This document shows, one piece after another, positions 41,910 through 51,060 of a stretch of DNA of 64,000 nt. Under the pieces are notes generated by a model. It saw only the letters and a list, made by a program, of their open reading frames with translations. It ran no database searches and was not told where the DNA came from. The translations under genes and the position numbers were made by a program. Within the stretch, counting starts at the first letter, position 1; every line of letters starts with the position of its first letter. This DNA is from Sphingobacteriaceae bacterium (GTDB lineage Bacteria; Bacteroidota; Bacteroidia; B-17B0; Aurantibacillaceae), in NCBI GenBank assembly GCA_002319075.1, contig NVQB01000001.1, positions 806,001 to 870,000 on the forward strand, written 5' to 3'.

Positions 41910-42482
41910 ATGATCATCGCATTAATCTTATCAACAATAGCCATGTCAAATAGCACTCCAACCATTTCAATTCAGTCCAAATTAGCAGTGGCGCAAGAAT
42001 TTATCAGAGCTGTTGAGTCCAAGAATTTAGATTCTGTTGCCGCCACTCTTGCACCAGACGCGCAACAGTTTTTCATGCACACAAAAAGAACGAAAACAAA
42101 TGAAAGCCGTAATGATGTGATCTCCGGACTAAATAGAAAGGCCTTTTGCGTAGCGCTTCTTAAAAACAGAGAAGAAATTCTTGCCTATACTAAAGGTCTG
42201 TTCGGCAAGTTTACTCCATTAGTCTGGCTTAACCATGAATGGTCTACTTCATCAGACTCCAACCAAGTTATCTTTTCTGGAAAAGGGGGAATGATTGTTG
42301 AAAAAAATGGAAGGCCTTATAATAACGATTATGTTACGGTATTTGAGTTTGAGGGTGATAAAATTATTCGAATGTATGAGTATGGAGATGCGTTTTTGTA
42401 TTTTGGTCTCAGGATTTTACCAAACCGTATAGAACGTAAATCCTTTGTTCATGCATTTCAACATCTATTATCTTCAAAATAG
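41910..42482 (+). CDS. NTF2/SnoaL-like protein
   Basis: 190 residues. The hydrophobic N-terminus MIIALILSTIAMSNS is a weak signal-like segment. The rest has the SnoaL/NTF2 pattern: KLAVAQEFIRAVESKNLDSVAATLAPDAQQFFMHTK, then LVWLNHEWSTSSDSNQVIFSGKGGMIVEKNGRPYNNDYVTVFEFEGDKIIRMYEYGD, the end of the conical fold. Possible isomerase or small-molecule binder. It is the sole enzyme-like gene in the fifth AraC-terminated operon. Confidence 0.85.
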   Translation: MIIALILSTIAMSNSTPTISIQSKLAVAQEFIRAVESKNLDSVAATLAPDAQQFFMHTKRTKTNESRNDVISGLNRKAFCVALLKNREEILAYTKGLFGKFTPLVWLNHEWSTSSDSNQVIFSGKGGMIVEKNGRPYNNDYVTVFEFEGDKIIRMYEYGDAFLYFGLRILPNRIERKSFVHAFQHLLSSK

Positions 42483-42530
42483 TGTCGATAAGCTATAAGA
42501 TATTCATTTTTTACTTTTTATCTTTACAAT

Positions 42531-43454
42531 ATGGCAACACCGAAACTCATAAAGATAAATACAATATCAGAAGCACATCAATTTTTAGGATTGCCTAAAC
42601 CTGAAAATCCACTCATAAGTATTGTGAATTATGCTGAGTTTCAAATTCCAGAAGCTACCACAGAATTTAGAGCAACATTTGAGTTTTATTCCATTTCAAT
42701 AAAAAAGAATGTGAGAAATAAATTATATTACGGGCAACAACGATGTGATTTTGATGGAGGAATTATGTTTTTTATGTCTCCAAATCAAGTTTTGAGGGCT
42801 GAAATAGAATCTACCACAACAGTTGAAGAACCGTCAGGTTGGGTATTGCTCATTCATATTGATTTTTTGTGGAATACAACACTTGCTCAAAAAATGAAGC
42901 AATACGACTTTTTTAACTATGCTGCAAATGAAGCATTGTTTCTATCAGAAAAAGAGGAAGTTATCATTAACGGAATTATTCAAAATATTCAAAATGAATA
43001 TCAAAGAAACATTGATAAGTTCAGTAAACAGATCATCATTTCGCATATTGAAAATTTACTGAGTTATGCAGAACGATTTTACAATCGCCAGTTCATTACA
43101 AGAGAAATAAATAATCATCACATTTTAGAACATTTGGAAGTGTTGCTTAATGATTATTTTGCCGATAGTGATTTGATTTCAAAAGGACTGCCTACTGTTC
43201 AATTCATTGCTATAAAACTAAACATTTCATCCAATTATTTGAGGCGGCTTTTAAAAACGCTGACAGGACAAAGTACTCAACAATTTATCCACGCAAAACT
43301 GATAGAGAAAGCTAAGGAAAAACTATCTACAACAGACTTATCTGTGAGCGAAATTGCTTTTGAATTAGGCTTTGAGCATTTGCAATCGTTCAGCAAGTTG
43401 TTTAAAACGAAAAGTGGTATTTCTCCTTTAGAGTTTAGGCAGTCGTTTAATTAA
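42531..43454 (+). CDS. AraC-family regulator, paralog family member 5
   Basis: 307 residues. It starts LIKINTISEAHQFLGLPKPENPLISIVNYAE, with FYSISIKKNVRNKLYYGQQRCDFDGGIMFFMSPNQVLRAE, and its HTH half has LPTVQFIAIKLNISSNYLRRLLKTLTGQSTQQFIHAKLIEKAKEKL and LSVSEIAFELGFEHLQSFSKLFKTKSGISPLEFR. Fifth and last member of the family in the window, following the SnoaL-like gene by 48 bases. Confidence 0.93.
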   Translation: MATPKLIKINTISEAHQFLGLPKPENPLISIVNYAEFQIPEATTEFRATFEFYSISIKKNVRNKLYYGQQRCDFDGGIMFFMSPNQVLRAEIESTTTVEEPSGWVLLIHIDFLWNTTLAQKMKQYDFFNYAANEALFLSEKEEVIINGIIQNIQNEYQRNIDKFSKQIIISHIENLLSYAERFYNRQFITREINNHHILEHLEVLLNDYFADSDLISKGLPTVQFIAIKLNISSNYLRRLLKTLTGQSTQQFIHAKLIEKAKEKLSTTDLSVSEIAFELGFEHLQSFSKLFKTKSGISPLEFRQSFN

Positions 43455-43587
43455 AAGCACATAGATTCATAAAAACTGTAAATGTTTCGAAGTAAATCTC
43501 ACTGTTGCTTCTAATGAATCCTTAGTGGCAAGTCCAAAATAATAAATGGTTTTTTATTACTTTTATCGTAAATCTATTTAAGTTCTT

Positions 43588-44580
43588 ATGAGGGTAAAAA
43601 TATTTAAAGCAATACTGTTTTGCTTGATTTCATTTATTCATTTCCGGTTAGTTTCGCAAACCGATACAGCTTATATTCAATCATATTACAATAAATTTGT
43701 TCCCCGATTACTATCTGCATTTAAGCTACATGAAATTATTTTAGATAATTATGCAGATGCTAATGTCAATTCGAGTGAAGAATTTAGCACCAATGATCAA
43801 TATTTTATAGGGGGAGATCTGAGTTATAAATGGATTACCGTGGGTTATAGTTATGGAATTAATCTCGAAAATACCAGGAAAAACTTAGACTTAAGATTTG
43901 CCACCACTTATAAGGCGCTTAATTTTCAAGCTAATTATACGAGACTAAATAATCTAACATATTCATACTTTGATAATACATCATTTATCGAGAAGCAACA
44001 GTTCAAACCTTTAAATAGTGAATTTTATAATTATGGATTTAAGGTTGATTACATTTTTAATTATAAAAAATTTTGTTATTCGGCTGGTTATACCCAAGGA
44101 GGGAGACAGATAAAAACAAAGGGTTCATTTGTAGCTACCATTGCATTTTCTAAAAATAAATTTTCGACAGGGGATATTCCGAGTAGTTTAAATAGGGATA
44201 GTGTTTTGTTTAACGAATTAAAGCTAAATGCTATTGAAGACTGGTTAGGTGAAGTTGGTTTGGGTTATTCGTACAATTGGGTCATAAAGAAACATTTACT
44301 GATTGCAGTTACAGAACTGCCGTGTATGGGTTTTCAGCAATTAACATTAAGTCGATATAATGATAAGACTAAATCGTATTTTAGAGCGCCATTTGTTAAT
44401 CATTTTAAACTAGGTGTCGTTTGGCATAATAGATGTTTTTTCACTGGCGTTTCATCCAATGTCATTTGGCGCGCTAGTGTCGTGGATAAGTTTGATTATA
44501 GTCAATTAAATGTTGCTGCAAATATTTACATGGGTTGGGTATTTTCAAATGTAAAACGGAAACGCTTAATGGGTGCGTGA
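43588..44580 (+). CDS. DUF4421-type outer-membrane protein
   Basis: 330 residues with a signal peptide (FKAILFCLISFIHFRLVSQ) and a beta-barrel-like body of amphipathic strands (YFIGGDLSYKWITVGYSYGINL, LNFQANYTRLNNLTYSYFD, NYGFKVDYIFNYKKFCYSAGYTQGGRQIKTKGSFV, and a C-terminal strand FDYSQLNVAANIYMGWVF). These match the Bacteroidota DUF4421 family, probably outer-membrane barrels of unknown function. It stands alone, just past the AraC operons. Confidence 0.78.
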   Translation: MRVKIFKAILFCLISFIHFRLVSQTDTAYIQSYYNKFVPRLLSAFKLHEIILDNYADANVNSSEEFSTNDQYFIGGDLSYKWITVGYSYGINLENTRKNLDLRFATTYKALNFQANYTRLNNLTYSYFDNTSFIEKQQFKPLNSEFYNYGFKVDYIFNYKKFCYSAGYTQGGRQIKTKGSFVATIAFSKNKFSTGDIPSSLNRDSVLFNELKLNAIEDWLGEVGLGYSYNWVIKKHLLIAVTELPCMGFQQLTLSRYNDKTKSYFRAPFVNHFKLGVVWHNRCFFTGVSSNVIWRASVVDKFDYSQLNVAANIYMGWVFSNVKRKRLMGA

Positions 44581-45180
44581 TGATGGTTATTTGAATTCCT
44601 ACGCTATCAAAACGATCATAATGTAAATTACAATGCCTTAATATGTAGACACAGTTCAAAATAATATGATCTCTATTAAGGTTTTATATTATCATCGACT
44701 ACCTCTAAATCAAAAAAGCACTTAGCAAACCAGCCAAGCTTAAATTTTCAGTAAAAAAATATTTTTTTAGCACTAGGGGTAAACTCTTTTTAGGTTGTCT
44801 CATAGTTATTAGAGGCGTATTGTTTTATCTAATATGGCTGTAAAGGAAATTCTGAAGACCAGGAACATATTTATAATACGAATGTCTCAAAATTTAATAT
44901 TCAGCTTCTCCTTTATTCTTGCTTTGTAAACAAATATGTTTGGGAAGGACAATCCTTTAGCATTATTAAAAATTTAGGCAGATAAAGCACTTCTTGTTGC
45001 AGGTGCAAACATAAGCTGCTGCTGATCCCTACATACACAGGCAGCTAAAATTTAATCAGCATTTAGAAGCAAACAATATAAAACAAAACATAGTAAAGCA
45101 AATCCTTAATTGGGATATGAAATTCAAATTCCGTTTATCTCCGAACTTAATCAAAGTCTTTTGCTACAATTAATTTAGAA
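44581..45180. other. 600-base AT-rich spacer without a gene
   Basis: No coding frame, tRNA or clear terminator is seen. The stretch is AT-rich. Its end passes into a duplicated leader sequence (45183-45270). Confidence 0.5.
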
Positions 45181-45435
45181 ATGAATAGGGGTAAATTTAA
45201 AATGAATTGTCTCTACCATATAACAGTGAAAATAAATAAAATGAAGGTATTTAGAATTTTGATCCTAGCTGTAATTGCTCTTTTAAACGCAGAGGCTTTT
45301 AATAAAGTAAGGATCCGGGGTATTTTGGGAAAAAACAGTAATATTTTAGTGCTTGGCGTTTATTTTGAAGAATATGTACCGTTTCAATTAGTCGGCCAAT
45401 GCAAAGCTTCTAAAACGATAGTACGACTGAGCTAA
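45181..45435 (+). pseudogene. Short frame with signal-like peptide; probable gene remnant
   Basis: 84 codons containing a signal-peptide-like part (MKVFRILILAVIALLNAEAF from an internal ATG at 45241) and a short tail without recognisable domain. The first 88 bases (45183-45270) match 47647-47734, the leader just before the truncated TonB receptor, at an estimated three quarters or more of positions. The frame is most likely what remains of a gene of the same type that lost its body. Confidence 0.5.
45183..45270 (+). repeat. Duplicated leader, copy 1
   Basis: A diverged 88-bp direct repeat of 47647-47734, including TGAATTG, CTCTA, ATATAACAGT and AAAATGAA elements. The two copies bracket the sigma factor and its partner. 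Confidence 0.7.
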
Positions 45436-45529
45436 ACACAGAATTCCTTTAGAACTCGGGAGCCATTCTCATTAACTTCAATTATTTTTAGAAGCGTACC
45501 CAACCTTTTTATCATTACACCTATCTATA

Positions 45530-46105
45530 TTGTTAGAAGAAAGTAAAATACTATTGAAAAACGACGAAATTGAGCTCGTAAGGGGTTGTATCAATAATGA
45601 TAGGCATTCTCAAAATCTATTGTTTCATAAATACTCAAAAAGAATGATGTCGGTTTGTTTTAGATATAGTAGAAATAGAGAAGATGCTGAAGATGTATTA
45701 AATGAAGGTTTTATGCGGGTATATGAAAAACTACATACTTTTAATGCTACTGGCTCTTTGGAAGGATGGATTAGAAAGGTTATAGTAAACGTAGCTATCG
45801 CAAAGTATAATGCTGGCAGTAAGTTGTATCATTTTGTTGATATAGATACCGTTGAGATTATGGACCATAGTAGTAATGATTTATACACAGATTTAAATGC
45901 AAAAGAATTAATCCTGCAAATTCAAAAACTACCACCAGTATATCAAATGATTTTTAATTTATATGTTTTTGAAGGATTAAAGCACAAAGAGATAGCGGAG
46001 CAACTTAATATAAGTGAAGGAACATCAAAATCAAATCTATCAGATGCCCGATCATGGCTTAAAAAACGAATAGAAGATTTATCAGTAGAAAAGAAAGCAA
46101 TTTAA
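45530..46105 (+). CDS. ECF-type RNA polymerase sigma factor
   Basis: About 191 residues with sigma region 2 (NLLFHKYSKRMMSVCFRYSRNREDAEDVLNEGFMRVYEKL) and region 4 (LPPVYQMIFNLYVFEGLKHKEIAEQLNISEGTSKSNLSDARSWLKKRI). No ATG exists near the expected start. TTG at 45530 or, equally well, TTG at 45554 (giving MKNDEIELVRGC) is the initiator. It is followed after 6 bases by a membrane protein gene that also starts with TTG, its likely anti-sigma-type partner. Confidence 0.9.
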   Translation: MLEESKILLKNDEIELVRGCINNDRHSQNLLFHKYSKRMMSVCFRYSRNREDAEDVLNEGFMRVYEKLHTFNATGSLEGWIRKVIVNVAIAKYNAGSKLYHFVDIDTVEIMDHSSNDLYTDLNAKELILQIQKLPPVYQMIFNLYVFEGLKHKEIAEQLNISEGTSKSNLSDARSWLKKRIEDLSVEKKAI

Positions 46106-46111
46106 AATTTA

Positions 46112-47581
46112 TTGGAAAATAATAATGACATAGACGATTTATTTAAAGACTTGATTGAGTCTTATGAAATGAACCATTCAGAAACAGTATGGGCTTCATT
46201 AGATAAGCAATTGGACAAAAAAGCAAACGATAGAAATAGAGTAATTATTTTCCGTTTAAAAATGACACTGAGCATTGTTGCATTTTTATTCAGTTCTTTT
46301 GGAATCTTCTATTACTTTAATGATTCAAAAGATAAAAACGCATTTCTAATATCAGAAAAACAAAGGGATAGTACCGAAAATATACAACAACAAAATACTG
46401 CCATAGCGAAAGTAAATGCAAAAATTGCATCGTCAGTACATGAAACACAAAAGTTTGAAAATAGATTAACTTTAAAAGAAAGTGCTGTAAATACTACTTC
46501 GTCAAATAGTACACCTAGTACATTACTAAATAAAGTATCAAAGATAAAATCAAAAACAGTTGTGAATTATGCTTCTAATGCTGACACAATTGTGCAAGAC
46601 ACCATTACAAAGGCTATCAGTTCAACAAACAGTAATCAAGCTTTGTTATTAGGTAGTCAGAAGATAGTAGCAGAAATGAGTATTGATACAATAAACCATA
46701 TTGTTTTAAATGATATTAAGCCAGTGGAACCCTTAATTGACAGTTCTATTGTTTATGAAAACAATAAGGATACAACAACTTATAATAGAGATACAATAAC
46801 GGATATTATAACTAACCCAAGACTGCCGATAATATTTACATCAAATAAAAAGTTAGATAGTATGCTAAAACAGCAATTCAAAAATCGGTTTTCAGTCATT
46901 ACTTATTTCTCCCCCGACTTGAGAAAAAGTTACATAGAAGAAGATGATGATGAAAGTAAAAAAGATTACAAGCAAGAAGAAGCTCCCGACTTTTCGTTTA
47001 ATACAGGACTTCTACTTGCTTATGATTTAACAAAAAGTTGGAGTGTTAAAGTTGGCGGAACTTATAATTTTTTAGCGCAAACCATCAATCCAAAAACAAT
47101 TTATGCAAAAAATGGGACAGGAGGCTTGGCACACTATCAGTTTAATACGAGTTATGGAAGTGCAGAAATACCAAATGATTTAGGCGTAGCCCCTGTTGTA
47201 GGAGATAGTTTAATTATTAACTCTAAATCAACCCAAGTGCTTCATATTATTGGAATACCCATTATGGCAAAATATCAAATAACCCGAAATAAATTTAGTT
47301 ACTACGCGCAGTTAGGCGGTAGTATTAATTTTATGATGGGGGGAAAATTAATTGTTGAAACACCAACTAAAACTGAAACAATTAGAAAAATAGAAGGGTT
47401 GAATGAATATTATTTCGGAGGTATGGTTGGCTTGGGTGTTTCATACAGTCCAGTTAAAAAACTATCTATCTTGTTTGAACCTACCGTAAATGGAGCAATT
47501 ACACCTATAAACAAAAATACCTCAGTTGCAACTCGTCCTGTTTCATTAGGCTTGGCTTTAGGAATTAGTTGGCATTTTTAA
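46112..47581 (+). CDS. Membrane-anchored sigma-partner with outer-membrane-like domain
   Basis: 489 residues starting at a TTG. A cytoplasmic N-terminus (about 1-50, DIDDLFKDLIESYEMNHSETVWASLDKQL) precedes one transmembrane helix (about 50-70, MTLSIVAFLFSSFGIFYYF), a low-complexity periplasmic linker (about 80-230) and a C-terminal beta-rich PorT-like domain (about 290-489, FNTGLLLAYDLTKSWSVKVGGTYNF on to GLALGISWHF). This arrangement is common beside Bacteroidota ECF factors and suggests an anti-sigma role for the N-terminus. Confidence 0.82.
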   Translation: MENNNDIDDLFKDLIESYEMNHSETVWASLDKQLDKKANDRNRVIIFRLKMTLSIVAFLFSSFGIFYYFNDSKDKNAFLISEKQRDSTENIQQQNTAIAKVNAKIASSVHETQKFENRLTLKESAVNTTSSNSTPSTLLNKVSKIKSKTVVNYASNADTIVQDTITKAISSTNSNQALLLGSQKIVAEMSIDTINHIVLNDIKPVEPLIDSSIVYENNKDTTTYNRDTITDIITNPRLPIIFTSNKKLDSMLKQQFKNRFSVITYFSPDLRKSYIEEDDDESKKDYKQEEAPDFSFNTGLLLAYDLTKSWSVKVGGTYNFLAQTINPKTIYAKNGTGGLAHYQFNTSYGSAEIPNDLGVAPVVGDSLIINSKSTQVLHIIGIPIMAKYQITRNKFSYYAQLGGSINFMMGGKLIVETPTKTETIRKIEGLNEYYFGGMVGLGVSYSPVKKLSILFEPTVNGAITPINKNTSVATRPVSLGLALGISWHF

Positions 47582-47646
47582 GATCGGGTTATTGCACAAA
47601 AAAACAGGTAAGATATAAAATTTCAGAAGCAGCAAAAATACGGAAG

Positions 47647-47734
47647 GAATAGGGCTAAGCATAAAGTGAATTGCCTCTATTATATAACAGTAAAAACAAA
47701 CAAAATGAAAATATTAAAACTTTTAATCCCGGCA
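47647..47734 (+). repeat. Duplicated leader, copy 2
   Basis: Diverged copy of 45183-45270. Here it precedes the truncated TonB receptor by about 50 bases, and its internal ATG (about 47704) starts only a short signal-like frame ending near 47750. Confidence 0.7.
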
Positions 47735-47785
47735 ATTTTAAAATTTAATTAAACCCATTTAAAATAGCAATATAAAAAAACAGAT

Positions 47786-48616
47786 ATGATAAAATCAAAA
47801 ACAGTAACACAAATCAAATTATCATTTTTAAGTATATTAATGACTTTGGCTGTAAATGCTCAAACAAAGTATACAATAAGTGGTACAGTAAAAGATAAAA
47901 AAACTGGCGAACAAATGATAGGCACAGTTATTAAAGTTGAAGAATTAAAAGGAACCGGAGTAGCTTGTAACGAGTACGGTTTTTATTCGTTGACTCTGCC
48001 TGAGGGAAACTATACTCTAAAAGCATCAATGTTAGGTTACGCTGATTTTGTATTAAAAATAAATTTGAACAAAAATACAAAGCAAGAAATTTTATTAGAA
48101 GACGCTGCTAAAATAATGGATGAAGTTGTTGTTAGTGCAGAGAAAAAAGACCAAAATGTTACTCAGGCACAAATGGGCGTAGAAACTATTGATATAAAGG
48201 AAATAAATAAAATACCTGTTTTAATGGGAGAAAAAGATGTTTTAAAAACTATACAACTTATACCGGGCATTAAATCGGCTGGAGAAGGAAATACAGGTTT
48301 TTATGTACGAGGTGGAGGCGCCGACCAAAATTTGATTTTGTTGGATGAAGCACCCGTTTATAACGCTTCCCACTTATTAGGCTTCTTTTCTACTTTTAAT
48401 TCAGATGCTATAAAAGATGTAGCAATTTATAAAGGTACTATGCCTGCTCAGTATGGTGGAAGACTATCATCTGCATTAGATGTTAAAATGAATAACGGAG
48501 ATGATCAAAAATTTCATGTAAAAGGAGGGCTTGGTATTATTGCATCAAAATTGGCTATTGAAGGGCCAATAGTAAAAAATAAAGGCTCGTTTTTTATAGC
48601 CATATTTGGAACTTAA
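47786..48616 (+). pseudogene. TonB-dependent receptor truncated after the plug domain
   Basis: 276 codons: signal peptide (about 1-30), carboxypeptidase-like regulatory domain (about 32-115: KYTISGTVKDKKTGEQMIGTVIKVEEL, then NEYGFYSLTLPEGNYTLKASMLGYADFVL), and the start of the plug (VLKTIQLIPGIKSAGEGNTGFYVRGGGADQNLILLDEAPVYNASHLLGFFSTFNSDAIKDVAIYKGTMPAQYGGRLSS). It ends at KNKGSFFIAIFGT, where a full receptor would run on for some 450-500 residues of beta barrel. The barrel is absent, and an invertase-type recombinase gene begins 18 bases later. Confidence 0.85.
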
Positions 48617-48633
48617 CCAAAAAACTATATTTT

Positions 48634-49227
48634 ATGAATTATGGGTATATCCGGGTAAGCACAGACAAACAAACAACAGAAAACCAACGTTTTGAAATTG
48701 AAAGGTATTGTCAGGGGCTAAACATAGTAATTGATGAGTGGATTGAAGAAACCATTAGCGCAACAAAAAAACTTGATGATCGAAAATTTGGCCAACTCTT
48801 AAAAAGAATGAAAAAAGAAGATCAGTTAATTGTGACAGAACTTTCCAGACTAGGGAGAAACCTTATGCAAATTATGAGCATTTTACACGGATGTATGGAG
48901 CGTGATATCAAAGTCTCAACAATAAAGGAACATTACGAATTGGGAAATAATATAAATTCCAAAGTGCTGGCTTTTGCCTTTGGCTTGTCAGCGGAAATCG
49001 AAAGAAACCTGATTTCTCAGCGTACAAAAGAAGCTTTGGCCAGACGGAGATCTGAAGGTGTTATTTTGGGCCGGCCTAAGGGTAGAAAATCCAATAACCT
49101 GAAATTAACCGGTAAAGAAGAGGAAATTAATACTTTACTCAAAAAGAAAGTGTCTTACAGCGCAATAGCCAGGATTATTGGGGTTCACAGGCTGACTGTA
49201 TCTACCTTTGTGAAAAACAAACTGTAG
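48634..49227 (+). CDS. Mpi-type serine recombinase (DNA invertase family)
   Basis: 197 residues. The catalytic resolvase domain has YIRVSTDKQT (Ser9), ELSRLGRNLMQIMSILHG and FAFGLSAEIERNLISQRTKEALARRRSEG, followed by a Hin-type HTH (INTLLKKKVSYSAIARIIGVHRLTVSTFV). It is closest in type to Mpi of Bacteroides fragilis, the master invertase that flips promoters of capsule loci. It begins 18 bases after the broken end of a TonB receptor gene. Similar imperfect sequences (TAGCC..ATATTTGGAA near 48597 and its complement-like AATTCCAATATTTTTGGCTA near 49242) border it. Confidence 0.9.
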   Translation: MNYGYIRVSTDKQTTENQRFEIERYCQGLNIVIDEWIEETISATKKLDDRKFGQLLKRMKKEDQLIVTELSRLGRNLMQIMSILHGCMERDIKVSTIKEHYELGNNINSKVLAFAFGLSAEIERNLISQRTKEALARRRSEGVILGRPKGRKSNNLKLTGKEEEINTLLKKKVSYSAIARIIGVHRLTVSTFVKNKL

Positions 49228-49589
49228 AATAGTTAAATTAAAAATTCCAATATTTTTGGCTAAAATCCATAAAACCGTGTGTCGCTGCTGCGATGTCTTC
49301 ACCTTCCATCTTTCCATTGCTGTGTACAAAGCAAAGTTACGCTGGGGTTAATCGGAGTGAAGGCGTAAGAATTTCTATTAAAACGGAGCTGGAGTTATAG
49401 ACATGAGCCGTATTTTACGTCAATTGAGAAATGAAAGGAAGCACAAAACCGGCATAAATGGCTTGAGTTTAATCCTGGCAATGGTAATTTTACGTCTTAA
49501 AACTGTTTCAATTCCATGAAAGCTCTTAACTTTCTGATACGGTTAAAATCTTCGATAAAATTCGATAATTTCAACGTGCAGGGTACAAT
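49228..49589. other. Non-coding flank of the recombinase
   Basis: No gene is supported. It contains a short inverted pair GTTACGC...GCGTAAG around 49336-49372 and an imperfect complement of the sequence that precedes the recombinase, at about 49242-49262. The invertible or insertion boundary may lie here. Confidence 0.4.
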
Positions 49590-49619
49590 AAAAAACCCGC
49601 TGTTTTCAGCGGGTTTTTT
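49590..49619. terminator. Intrinsic terminator
   Basis: Thirteen-bp perfect stem AAAAAACCCGCTG / CAGCGGGTTTTTT on a TTTT loop. T runs on both sides make it bidirectional. Confidence 0.9.
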
Positions 49620-49796
49620 AATTAAGCCCTATTTATTCTTTTGAATTCAGTGGTTTGAAGTTCGGGTTTCTTCTTCTTTTTTATGACGGTTTCTTCGAAG
49701 ATTTAAGAAATAGCGGTAAGTAAAGATTGATTAATCCGATGGAGCTTTTCACTTTATAGTGGAAATACTTAAGTGAATTTTTTTTATTCAACACTG

Positions 49797-50852
49797 TCAA
49801 TTATCCTCGTTCTCAAAAATATACAAATTATGTTTCAGGTCTTTTACTCCAAATTTTGTACGATCACCTTTAATTTCAAGTAACCCAGGTAACTTTCCAG
49901 ATTGGCTTTTTTCTTCAAATGTATAGTGCCAATCCAGCTTTTGGGTTTCTCTATTAAAACATACCACTTTTGAACTTGTATCGCACACAAAAAAGATCAA
50001 TTCTTTGTCCAGAATATAGAGCTCTCGATCGTTGCGAATATTATTGTCTTTGAAATATTCGGTATGATCCTCGAGATTTATCGATCCGGTTTTCGGGTCT
50101 ATTTCCCAGTAAAATTCCCACATTAAACCAGCAAGTTTATTATCAGTCAGGGAAATCTTCGTAGCTTCCGGTAATGGAATTGCCGATGGCAGCCATGGAC
50201 AATGAAATCCCGGTATTTCATTTATGAAATGTGCCAATGTACCATCCTTCATCGAAAGCGCTATGATTGTATGGTGATTCAAGGCGACCCAGAGTTTTTC
50301 CTCCAGCACACCAATACAGTTTTTTACTGTCCATGGAGCATCTTTCTGATAGTTATCAGTCTTTGGTACAGGAGTTAATGAGTCGAACGAAAAGGTCCAT
50401 AGAATATGATTGGTGTCATTCGCTATTTTGTACATATCTCCAATCCCATATGCCAGATAAAAATCTTCAAAACAAATAGCTGGTGTAAATGTCTTATTGA
50501 TATTCCAATATTCCTTTTCAGAGACCAAGTCTAGTTTTCGCAGTCTCAACTCAGTAAAACTATCATTCCAGTAGGATTGAAAGATAGTTGTTTCATCGAA
50601 AAACGAAGAAAGGCTGTTAACCGAATCGATGATCTTGTCTATGCCCAATTTACGATTGATCCACCGGCTTCTCTTGAACTCATCCATTATTACCAGGTAA
50701 CTGTTCGCAAAGAAGTAAACTTCGTTCGCTTCATTTAACAGAATAGTTTCTGATTCTGTTTTAACAGCAGATTCATGCCAAATGATTATTTCGCCCTCAT
50801 TGAAATAGAATTTACCGACTAGTTTTAGTTCTGATGTTTTAATGTAATTCAT
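49797..50852 (-). CDS. Beta-propeller-like hypothetical protein
   Basis: 351 residues, no signal peptide. Repeating strand motifs such as YKIANDTNHILWTFSFDSLTPVPK, NCIGVLEEKLWVALNHHTIIALSMKDGTLAHFI, and CFNRETQKLDWHYTFEE (the last a W-H-pattern as in PQQ-like repeats) suggest a small quinoprotein-type beta-propeller. No catalytic motif is seen. It lies alone between two terminators. Similar orphan propellers occur as immunity proteins of polymorphic toxins, but nothing else supports that here. Confidence 0.65.
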   Translation of the reverse strand: MNYIKTSELKLVGKFYFNEGEIIIWHESAVKTESETILLNEANEVYFFANSYLVIMDEFKRSRWINRKLGIDKIIDSVNSLSSFFDETTIFQSYWNDSFTELRLRKLDLVSEKEYWNINKTFTPAICFEDFYLAYGIGDMYKIANDTNHILWTFSFDSLTPVPKTDNYQKDAPWTVKNCIGVLEEKLWVALNHHTIIALSMKDGTLAHFINEIPGFHCPWLPSAIPLPEATKISLTDNKLAGLMWEFYWEIDPKTGSINLEDHTEYFKDNNIRNDRELYILDKELIFFVCDTSSKVVCFNRETQKLDWHYTFEEKSQSGKLPGLLEIKGDRTKFGVKDLKHNLYIFENEDN

Positions 50853-51026
50853 TGAGCGTTTTAAATTATGAATTGGAATGACTTTAAATGTAGGGATTGT
50901 TCTGTAAAAAGTTTAGATTTCTATATTATAAATCTGAGTCAATAGGAAAACTGCATCCATACAAGTCCGAAATCTGAGCAAGAACAAATGTGTCGTTTAG
51001 GTGTCGTGTATGGGTGGAAAAAAATG

Positions 51027-51060
51027 AAAAAGATCAAAGCTCTGCTTTGATCTTTTTTTC
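51027..51060. terminator. Intrinsic terminator
   Basis: AAAAAGATCAAAGC (51027-51040) and GCTTTGATCTTTTT (51044-51057) form a perfect 14-bp stem on a TCT loop with a T run; it is bidirectional. Confidence 0.88.

Noticed and set aside
48634-49227. Serine recombinase considered as an IS607-type transposase
   Set aside because: The protein has the Hin/Mpi layout with the HTH at the C-terminus, whereas IS607 TnpA has its HTH at the N-terminus, and no TnpB is present.
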